Assembly (NCBI RefSeq): GCF_010672455.1
Contig: NZ_JAAHGO010000012.1
Location: 507,102 to 571,101 of the forward strand
DNA from: Okeania sp. SIO2C9
GTDB lineage: Bacteria; Cyanobacteriota; Cyanobacteriia; Cyanobacteriales; Microcoleaceae
Length of the DNA: 64,000 bases
Direction: 5' to 3'
The first letter of the stretch is position 1. Each line of letters starts with the position of its first letter. Below the pieces are notes generated by a model. It was not told the DNA's origin and did no database searches. It worked only from the letters and a program-made list of their open reading frames with translations. A program made the translations under genes and the position numbers. Positions 27,521-35,700 of the stretch are shown here, piece by piece.

Positions 27521-29224
27521 ATGTTTAATAATATTCAAGAACAAATCGAGCAAACCCAAAAACAATTTGAGGAAGATTCTCAACAAATTGCATCCATTAG
27601 TGAGTCAACCCTTTTAAAAATTTTATCTCATAATAAAGACACAGAATACGGTAAAAAATATGATTTTGCAAAAATTACTAATCTTAAAGAATTTAAACAA
27701 ATTCATCCAATAACTAAATACAATCATTATGAATCTTTTATACAACGAATGTTTGATGGTGAAGAAAATATCTTGTCGAAAGATACACCTATTTTCTTTG
27801 CTAGAAGTTCAGGAACTACAAGTGTATCGAAGCAAAAACTTATTCCTGTCACGAAAAGTATTTCTTATTTTCCCTGGAGTTTACTAATTCAAGGTGCAGT
27901 TCATCAAGCCTTTCCTTTAATCAAAGAATCTCATCTATCTCTATTAATAGTTCATGCTAATGGATTGGAGTACAAAAATCAAAATGGTATCAGAGTAGGT
28001 TTTGCTTCATCTGCACAACTTCCAGAAGTAATGAAAAAAGAACCATTTCCTTTTATTTCTCCTAAAGAAGTATTTTATATCACCCATAATCAGACTGCCA
28101 CTTATCTTCATGCTTTTTATGCTTTAAAAAACCCTGATATTCTATATATACACAGCACATTTGCTACAGCTGTCTTAGATTTTTTCCGATGTATTGAAGA
28201 AAATTGGCAAAAAATGGTAGAAGATATTCGCTTGGGAATAATTAGTAACGATTATCTTGTAATAGATCCAGAAATTAAACAAAAATTATCCCATGAAATT
28301 GAACCCAGTCCCCAAAGAGCGGAGGAACTTTTACACTTATTTGAAGCAGGATTTAAAAATATCGCAACTCGACTGTGGCCAAATCTACAATATATCAGAT
28401 GTTTAGCTGGTGGAACTTTTAGTATTTATGTAGAAAAGTGTCAACCTTATATTGGTAATGTACCTATTTATTCTGCGACTTATGGTGGAAGTGAAGGTTT
28501 ATTCGGTATTAATCTTTGGCCTGGAAAACATATTGCTCATTTTCTTCCTGTACCACAAGAACGATACACAGAATATACACCCCTTACTGAAACGACTTCT
28601 CCTCATCCCACTACATTAGAAGTTTATCAACTGAAAAAAGGAGAAAGTTATGAGGTAGTAATGACCCATTCTAATGGGTTTTATCGTTACCGCATTGGAG
28701 ATATTATTAAAGTTATTGATTACTACAATGAATTACCAATCTATGAATTAGTTGGTCGTTCGGGAACTTTATTAGATATAGCAGCAGAAAGAACTACAGA
28801 AGAGATGAGTCTTTGGAGTATTAATCAAGCTGTGGAAAGTCAATATTATGATTTGATTGATTTTACCACTATGATTGATTTTAATTATTCACCCCAACGT
28901 TATCTTTTCTTTGTGGAATTAGCAGATTATTCTCAACTTTCAGCTACACAAATTTCTCAATTAGAGAATACATTAAGTGAAGAATTAGAAAAAAATTTAA
29001 AAATAGCTAATTCTTATTACGAGATAAAACGTATCCTGAATGCAATTGATAAAGCACAAGTTTTCTTAGTTCAACAGGGGACATTTCGCACTGCGGTAGA
29101 AATTTTAGCAGCTAAAGGTACACCAGAAATCCAGATAAAAATTCCTCGATATGCTCGTAAACCAGAATTAATTAAATTAATTCAGGAAAATCGAATCACA
29201 ACAACAAATGGCTTTGTTACATGA
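27521..29224 (+). CDS. GH3 auxin-responsive-promoter family protein (acyl-adenylate enzyme fold)
   Basis: 567 residues, the family length. Motif 1 for ATP binding is FARSSGTTSVSKQKLIP (about 93-109); IYSATYGGSEGLFGINLWP provides the second nucleotide motif; YRYRIGDIIKV and GRSGTLLDIAAE lie near the hinge. Plant GH3 enzymes adenylate a carboxylate and couple it to an amino acid. Bacterial members have this fold but their substrates are mostly unknown, so the exact reaction is not assigned. Monocistronic; the stop codon lies within 4 bp of an inverted-repeat element that could serve as a terminator. Confidence 0.92.
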   Translation: MFNNIQEQIEQTQKQFEEDSQQIASISESTLLKILSHNKDTEYGKKYDFAKITNLKEFKQIHPITKYNHYESFIQRMFDGEENILSKDTPIFFARSSGTTSVSKQKLIPVTKSISYFPWSLLIQGAVHQAFPLIKESHLSLLIVHANGLEYKNQNGIRVGFASSAQLPEVMKKEPFPFISPKEVFYITHNQTATYLHAFYALKNPDILYIHSTFATAVLDFFRCIEENWQKMVEDIRLGIISNDYLVIDPEIKQKLSHEIEPSPQRAEELLHLFEAGFKNIATRLWPNLQYIRCLAGGTFSIYVEKCQPYIGNVPIYSATYGGSEGLFGINLWPGKHIAHFLPVPQERYTEYTPLTETTSPHPTTLEVYQLKKGESYEVVMTHSNGFYRYRIGDIIKVIDYYNELPIYELVGRSGTLLDIAAERTTEEMSLWSINQAVESQYYDLIDFTTMIDFNYSPQRYLFFVELADYSQLSATQISQLENTLSEELEKNLKIANSYYEIKRILNAIDKAQVFLVQQGTFRTAVEILAAKGTPEIQIKIPRYARKPELIKLIQENRITTTNGFVT

Positions 29225-29388
29225 TGTCCGGTTGAACAGTTATAAATAAATAACGGCTGAGGAGTCAGGAGTAAACCCACCCCTAACCCCTCCTGGGAGG
29301 GGAAGTCAGGATTTAGAAGGGAAGGAAGAAGAAGAACTGGAGTTGAAGGAGAAAGTTTTTTATCGCGCTATTATCCGGACATGATATT
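29221..29388. mobile_element. Inverted-repeat element with TGTCCGG...CCGGACA ends, copy 1
   Basis: Ends ATGATGTCCGGTT and ATCCGGACATGATATT form a terminal inverted repeat. It starts at the stop codon of the GH3 gene. A second copy lies at 51407-51579. About 170 bp, non-coding; the interior is made of short purine repeats. Confidence 0.6.
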
Positions 29389-29416
29389 ACATGAAAATAT
29401 CAATTAATTCTGATTT

Positions 29417-30688
29417 CTAATTGTCAAAAACCCGACTACCTATATCTCGACGACAATACATTCCTTCAAATTGAATATAATTTACAGCAGCATAAGCTTT
29501 TGCCCTAGCTTCAGAAAAGTCAGACCCTATTGCTGTTACTCCCAATACACGGCCACCATCAGTTACTAACTGTTGTTCCTGTAATTTAGTTCCAGCATGA
29601 AATACAGTTACCCCAGTAGCTTCCGCTTTTTCTATTCCAGAAATTACTTTACCTTTCTCATAAGCTTCTGGATAACCCCCGGAGGCTAAAACTACGCACA
29701 CTGCTACTCCTGGTTTCCAATTTATCGGGGGCAACTCAGCTAAACGCTGTTCACAACAGGCCAACAATAATTCTTCTAATGGAGTTTCTAGCAGAGAGAG
29801 AATAGGTTGAGTTTCTGGGTCGCCGAACCGACAGTTAAATTCTAAGACTTTTGGCTCTCCTTGAGGACTAATCATTAGTCCAGCATAAACAATGCCTCGA
29901 TAGTCTATACCACGTTTTTGCAAATTAGTCAAGGTTGGTTCTAGAACTTCTTGTTGAATTCTGGTCATTAGTTCCGGCGTAATGATGGGAGTGGGAGCAT
30001 AAGCGCCCATACCTCCAGTGTTGAGTCCAGTATCTCCTTCACCCACTTGTTTATGGTCTTGAGCTGGTAATAGGGGACGAATAGTTAATCCATCGGTGAG
30101 GGCTAAAACTGATACTTCTTGACCTGTGAGAAATTCTTCGATTACCACAGACTGGGTATCTGGCTCGAATTCTCCTTGAAATATGCCATCTATGGCATGA
30201 TGAGCCATTTCAATTGTAGTAGCAACGGTAACTCCTTTTCCAGCAGCTAGACCATCTGCTTTGACCACTATGGGAACTTCTTTGATGTAAGCTTTGGCCG
30301 TTTCGGCGCTGGTAAAGGTGGCCGATTTGGCCGTGGGAATATTTGCTTCGGCCATGAAATCTTTAGCCCATGATTTACTAGCTTCGAGAATGGCTCCTGC
30401 TTTGGTGGGGCCGAATATTTTGAGGTTTGGTTGTTGTAGATAGTCAGTAATGCCCAGGGCTAAGGGTATTTCTGGGCCGACAACTACTAGGGAAATATTT
30501 TGGTCGGCAATAAGTTGTTTGAGGGCTGAGAAGTCTTCAACTGGAATGGGTATATTTTGGCATTTTTGCAAGGTGGCAGTACCGCCGTTACCTGGGGTAC
30601 AAAATATTTGTTGAACTTGGGGAGAGTGGGATAATTTCCAGGCGATCGCGTGTTCTCTACCGCCGTTACCTACTATTAATATTTTCAC
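29417..30688 (-). CDS. purD: Phosphoribosylamine-glycine ligase (GAR synthetase)
   Basis: 423 residues; GTG start (30688). Joins glycine to 5-phosphoribosylamine using ATP, the second step of purine synthesis. N-terminal motif MKILIVGNGGREHAIAWKL, ATP-grasp domain with KADGLAAGKGVTVA (about 141-154) and the metal-binding LEFNCRFGDPETQ. Intact, stand-alone; purK and purH are also in the window but far away and not co-transcribed. Confidence 0.97.
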   Translation of the reverse strand: MKILIVGNGGREHAIAWKLSHSPQVQQIFCTPGNGGTATLQKCQNIPIPVEDFSALKQLIADQNISLVVVGPEIPLALGITDYLQQPNLKIFGPTKAGAILEASKSWAKDFMAEANIPTAKSATFTSAETAKAYIKEVPIVVKADGLAAGKGVTVATTIEMAHHAIDGIFQGEFEPDTQSVVIEEFLTGQEVSVLALTDGLTIRPLLPAQDHKQVGEGDTGLNTGGMGAYAPTPIITPELMTRIQQEVLEPTLTNLQKRGIDYRGIVYAGLMISPQGEPKVLEFNCRFGDPETQPILSLLETPLEELLLACCEQRLAELPPINWKPGVAVCVVLASGGYPEAYEKGKVISGIEKAEATGVTVFHAGTKLQEQQLVTDGGRVLGVTAIGSDFSEARAKAYAAVNYIQFEGMYCRRDIGSRVFDN

Positions 30689-30827
30689 GTTTTTTTAAGT
30701 TAAGAAGTAAGAGGGAAGAAGGAAGAAGGAAGAAGGCTTTAGTTATCTAAGAGAGAAGACTTTGATGTTCAATCTGATTTAGAAAAGTTGATTTATAGAT
30801 ATCTATTTTATGCTTCACCTGATAATT

Positions 30828-30974
30828 TTATCAAAATAATATGGGTCTAAAACCCCGCCTTTTAAGGCGTAATATTTTTGGAGAGTTGCTCACCCATCCC
30901 CTATTTCCCCTCCTGGGAGGGGTTAGGGGTTGGTTAACTTCTGACTTCTGACTTTTGATTCTGACTTCGTTAAG
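30828..30974. repeat. Dispersed repeat TTATCAAAATAAT...CTTCGTTAA, copy 2
   Basis: Same order of blocks as 7744-7915: TTATCAAAATAAT, GCCTTTTAAGGCG, AATATTTTTGGAG, CTTCTGA heptamers, CTTCGTTAA. Located between purD and the KGK gene. Confidence 0.6.
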
Positions 30975-31130
30975 CCTCACGTTATAATCAGTCTATAATA
31001 AACAGATTTGGTATTAGTTATCAAGTAGATAAAGTTAAATTTTAAATAAAGTATAAAAGTATCACTAAAGATAAGTGTAGGTAGTTAAGTTGATATAGTA
31101 AAGATTGCTTGTTTAGATGAGTTGGTTAAT

Positions 31131-31613
31131 ATGAGTGAGAATTTTCAATTGCTTAAAAATGACGATGATGTTTTATTATTTGAGCAACATGGATTGAAAC
31201 ATACATATATAGTTGGGAGATTTAAAGAATTGTATTTACAGCAAATAAAAAACAAAATTTATTCAAGGCAGCAAAATACCTTCGTAATTTTTAGTGAATT
31301 AAGTCGAGGGCTTAGAGTCGATGAGAAAGTAGGGATAGGATTAAATACTAGCAAATGGGAATCAGTGACTGAAGAAATAGAATGTCAACTCTTAAGACTG
31401 GGTGATAGTAGTTGGCAAAAAGGTAGACTTAGATTCAAAAACTATGTTGATTTTTTACCAGAAGACAATAGAGAATTCAATTATAATTCTCAATTTAGCA
31501 ACCCAAAATCAGAAATTAAAATAGAACTTGAATTTTGCCCATATTTAACTCTTGAACCGGAATCACCATTAGATAATATTCGTCAAAGTGAAACCTATAA
31601 AAAACTTTTGTGA
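31131..31613 (+). CDS. KGK-domain-like protein
   Basis: 160 residues from ATG 31131; a TTG three codons upstream is less likely. The C-terminal half has the WQKGRLRFKNYVDF and KIELEFCPYLTLEPESPLDN blocks typical of the small KGK family known from filamentous cyanobacteria; function unknown. It stands alone. A decayed partial copy of its 3' half and downstream flank follows at 31710-31931. Confidence 0.75.
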   Translation: MSENFQLLKNDDDVLLFEQHGLKHTYIVGRFKELYLQQIKNKIYSRQQNTFVIFSELSRGLRVDEKVGIGLNTSKWESVTEEIECQLLRLGDSSWQKGRLRFKNYVDFLPEDNREFNYNSQFSNPKSEIKIELEFCPYLTLEPESPLDNIRQSETYKKLL

Positions 31614-31709
31614 AAATTATCTTCCCTGAGAAACAGAAAATTACCAAACTAAGCTAAAGAAAGATAAATTGTTTTCTTTATTCACTGATGTTTTAGAAAA
31701 AATTAAGTA

Positions 31710-31931
31710 AAAATTGGTGATAGTTATTGGTGCCAATTAAAACTGAAACTCAAAAGGTTATGTTGATTTTTTTTGCCAGAATAATATAGACAATATCAAT
31801 ATAATTATCAGTCATTTCAGTATGGGAAAGCTAATTTTGAAATAGAGCTATAATTGAGATCATATTTAACTATTGAACCGGAAGCCATTAGATGATATAA
31901 GCTGGAGTGAAACTTATAAAAAACTTTTGTA
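31710..31931 (+). pseudogene. Decayed duplicate of the KGK gene 3' half
   Basis: From GGTGATAGTTATTGG onward the sequence follows the KGK gene (GGTGATAGTAGTTGG, then TATGTTGATTTTTT, then ATTTAACT-TTGAACCGGAA, then AAACTTATAAAAAACTTTTG) with several indels, and the homology continues another ~100 bp past the stop (TTCTCTGA..AAACA, CCAA-CTAA-GCTAAA). Frames are broken. Confidence 0.75.
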
Positions 31932-32102
31932 AAAATTCTCTTCTCTGAAAAACAAAATATTATCGAACCAAGCTAAAAAAATCATAAATTATTTTCTTGA
32001 TTGACCAATATTTGGGAAAAAATCAAGTTATAAAAGCTTTGACTTATGTTGAAACAATATTTGAAATTTACGATGAAAGTTTTCTACCACACATTAGCTA
32101 TG

Positions 32103-32326
32103 TAGGGCTTGCTGATTAAATCTAAAAGTATTTACAGATAAAGGTTTTAGCCTTTTTGGAATCGAAAAAAGTGCCTGCTTTTCAACTCTTCATGCTCAAA
32201 AAATTATTATTTTAGGCTCATAGTGGGGCAGAAAAATCAAAGGACAATTCTTACTACTACCTCCTCGCTCATTCGCTTTTCTCCTGTCTCCTACCCTCAC
32301 CCATAAAACTTTTTCAGCAAACCCTA
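32103..32326. mobile_element. MITE GGG...CCC family, copy 3
   Basis: GGGCTTGC at the left and GCAAACCC at the right are flanked by TATGTA on both sides, a 6-bp target duplication of the TAnnTA type. Interior as in copy 1. The left flank stretch (32000-32100) and right flank (32327-32640) hold no gene. Confidence 0.7.
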
Positions 32327-32645
32327 TGTAGCTGGCTGAACTAAAGTATGAAAATACCGAAGATTGAACTAGATAAAAATTAGTAGCTACTAGGGCAAAT
32401 GTCAGATTTTTTGACCTTCTACCAATTTTTTCTGTCATTAATTCACTGGAAAAATTATCAAAACTCTAGAAAAAATAGAAAAATTTGCTTGAAATAGACC
32501 AGCAACTTTTATAGCTCAAATTTATCAATATGAAAGTATTATTTTGGAAAAGAAATACTTAGAGCTATGGCAGAAACTAAATATTTACAATCGCGGTAGT
32601 TATAATTAAAAACTAAGAAGATAAAATCAGATTATAAACTATGAC

Positions 32646-32756
32646 CAAAAAATAAGGTCTCAGACTTCCCCTTTTAAAGGGATGAAAATAATAAATTTCA
32701 ATATTTCAAGCCTCCCTATTCCACGAACTACTGATAACTTATAACTGATAACTGAA
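32646..32756. mobile_element. 111-bp element inserted exactly at the start codon of the kinase-FGE gene
   Basis: Flanked by ATGAC at 32641-32645 and 32757-32761, a 5-bp target duplication; the second ATGAC is the start codon of the downstream gene. The element runs CAAAAAATAAGG ... GATAACTGAA with a palindromic CCCCTTTTAAAGGG core and TTATCAG-type heptamers. The paralogous gene at 39480 has the same upstream motif AACTAAGAAGATAAAATCAG 10 bp before its own uninterrupted ATGAC, which confirms the insertion. Confidence 0.85.
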
Positions 32757-35700
32757 ATGACTCAATGCCTAAATCCAGATTGTTTAAAATTAAACCCACC
32801 AGAAGCCAAATTCTGTCATAGTTGCAATGAAAAATTAGTTTTAGTCGAACGTTATCGCGCCTTAAAAATTATTGGACGGGGTGGTTTTGGTCGAACTTTT
32901 CAAGCAGTGGATGAATTTAAACCCTCAAAGCCTTTTTGTGTAATTAAACAATTTTTACCCCAATTACAAGAACCGAAAAATTTATCAAAAGCTGCTCTAT
33001 TATTTGCTCAAGAAGCTGAACGTTTAGATACTTTAGGTAGACATCCACAAATCCCCGAACTTTTGGCATATTTCACTCAAGATAATCGACAGTATTTAGT
33101 ACAAGAATTTATCGACGGGCAAAATTTACAACAGGAATTAAAGAAGTCAGGAGCTTTTAATGAAAGACAAATTTTGGAGTTGTTAAAAAGTTTATTGCCC
33201 GTATTGGAATTTATTCATTCTCAACAGGTAATTCATCGAGATATTAAACCAGAGAATATTATTAGGAGAAAAAATAATAATCAATTTTATCCAGTGCGAG
33301 CTTCTAGCTCGCCAGATAAAATTAATCCAGTGCGAGCTTCTAGCTCGCCAGAGAATAATATTATATTAGTAGATTTTGGCATAGCGAAATTTGTGGCAAA
33401 GACTGCTTTAGCTGTGACAGGAACTATTATTGGCTCTGAAGGATATGCTCCTCCCGAACAAGCAATAGGAAAAGCAACCTTTTCTAGCGATATTTATAGT
33501 TTGGGCGTAACTTGTATTCATTTATTAACTGAAGTCGAACCTTTTAAGTTATTTGACGTGGGTGAAGGTGAGTGGATATGGCGAGATTATTTAAAGTCAA
33601 AGGTGAGTGATGAAGTAGGAAATTTGTTGGATAAAATGATTGTCAGGGCGACTAACAAAAGATTTCAAAATCCAGGAGAAATCTTGTCGCTGATTAATCA
33701 GACTTATCAAACGGAAAAAACATTTACCCTTCCACCACAAATATCTCAAAAATCAACAGCACCACCCATTATTAATAAAACTTCTCCACCACAAACATTT
33801 CTAGAATCAATACCAGAATCAGAAATAGGAGAAATATTTACTTTTGAAGTAGTGACTATTAATAATTGTGGCAAAATCATCAACCGCACCCCCGGTAATG
33901 CCAGACAAAAAATAGAAGATTTAGGTAATGGTATTAAATTAGAAATGGTTTATATTCCTGGTGGAAGTTTTCTCATGGGTTCCCCAGAAAAAGAAGTTGA
34001 AAGACTTAATAGTGAAAGTCCTCAACATCAGGTTACTCTCCAACCTTTTTATATGAGTAAATACCCCATTACTCAAAATCAATATCAAGCCATTATGGGA
34101 GAAAATCCTTCTAACTTTAAAGGAGGAAACCATCCAGTAGAAAAAGTGACATGGCATAACGCCACAGAATTTTGTCAAAGACTCTCTGAGAAAACTGGGA
34201 AAATTTATAAACTACCCAGTGAAAGTCAGTGGGAATATGCTTGTCGCGCAGGTACAACTACTCCTTTTTATTTTGGAGAAACTATAACGTCTGAGTTAGT
34301 TAACTACAACGGTAACTATATTTATGGCAACGTCCCCAAAGGTAAACATCTAGAAAAAACAACCGAAGTGGGAAGTTTTCCTCCCAATGCTTTTGGTTTA
34401 TACGATATGCACGGCAATGTCTGGGAATGGTGTCTGGACATTTGGCGCAATAACTATAACGGTGCACCTACTGATGGAAGTCCCTGGGAAAATGAAGGGG
34501 ATAGTAGTCAACGACTTCTTCGTGGTGGTTGTTGGAACATACATCCTCAGTTTTGTCGAAGTGCTCGCCGTATTAGAAATAATGCTGACTACTACGGCAC
34601 CTACTGGGGTTTCCGCATTCTCTTGTTGCCTGATTTTCAGAAAAAGTTTCAAAATTCTGGGGAAATATCGTCAGTTATGAACCAGACTTATCCAACGGAA
34701 AAAAAGTTAACCCCTCCACTACAAATATCCAAAAAATTAACAGCACCATCCCCTATTAATGAAACTTCTCCACCACAAACATTTCTCAAATCAATACCAG
34801 AATCAGAAATAGGAGAAATATTTACTTTTGAAGTAGTGACTATTAATAATTGTGGCAAAATCATCAACCGCACCCCCGTTAGTGCCAGACAAAAAATCGA
34901 AGATTTAGGTAATGGTATTAAATTAGAAATGGTTTATATTCCTGGGGGAAATTTTCTGATGGGTTCCCCAGAAAACGAACAGGGAAGAAGCTCTGATGAA
35001 AGTCCGCAACATCAAGTGATTCTCCAACCTTTTTATATGAGTAAATACCCCATTACTCAAGAACAATATCAGGCAATTACCAAAGAAAATCCTTCTCACT
35101 TTAAAGGAAAAAGTCGCCCAGTTGAAAATGTGAAATGGCATGAAGCAGTAGAGTTTTGCCAAAAGCTTTCTGAGAAAACTGGGAAAATTTATAGACTGCC
35201 AAGCGAGAGTCAATGGGAATATGCTTGTCGTGCAGGTACAACTACTCCTTTCTATTTTGGAGAAACTATAACGTCTGAGTTAGTTAACTATAACGGTAAT
35301 TATCCTTATAGTAATGCCCCTAAAGATAAATATCGACGAGAAACAACCGAAGTGGGAAGTTTTCCTCCAAATGCTTTTGGTTTATACGATATGCACGGCA
35401 ATGTTTGGGAATGGTGTCTGGATATTTGGCACAATAACTATGATGATGCACCTAATGATGGAAGTGCTTGGGAAAGTGGAAGATATAGTTTTAGAAGGGT
35501 GTTCCGTGGTGGGAGTTGGCTCAAACGTTCTAGGAGTTGCCGGAGTGCTTGGCGTAGCTACTACTATAGCGTCGAATTTGGCATAAGTGTGGGTTTTCGG
35601 ATTGTCTGGTATACCTCGGAAGTAAGAAATTCTTTGGATAATATGGCTGTGGATACAACTAACAAAAGATTTCAAAATACAGGGGAAATATTGTCAGTTA

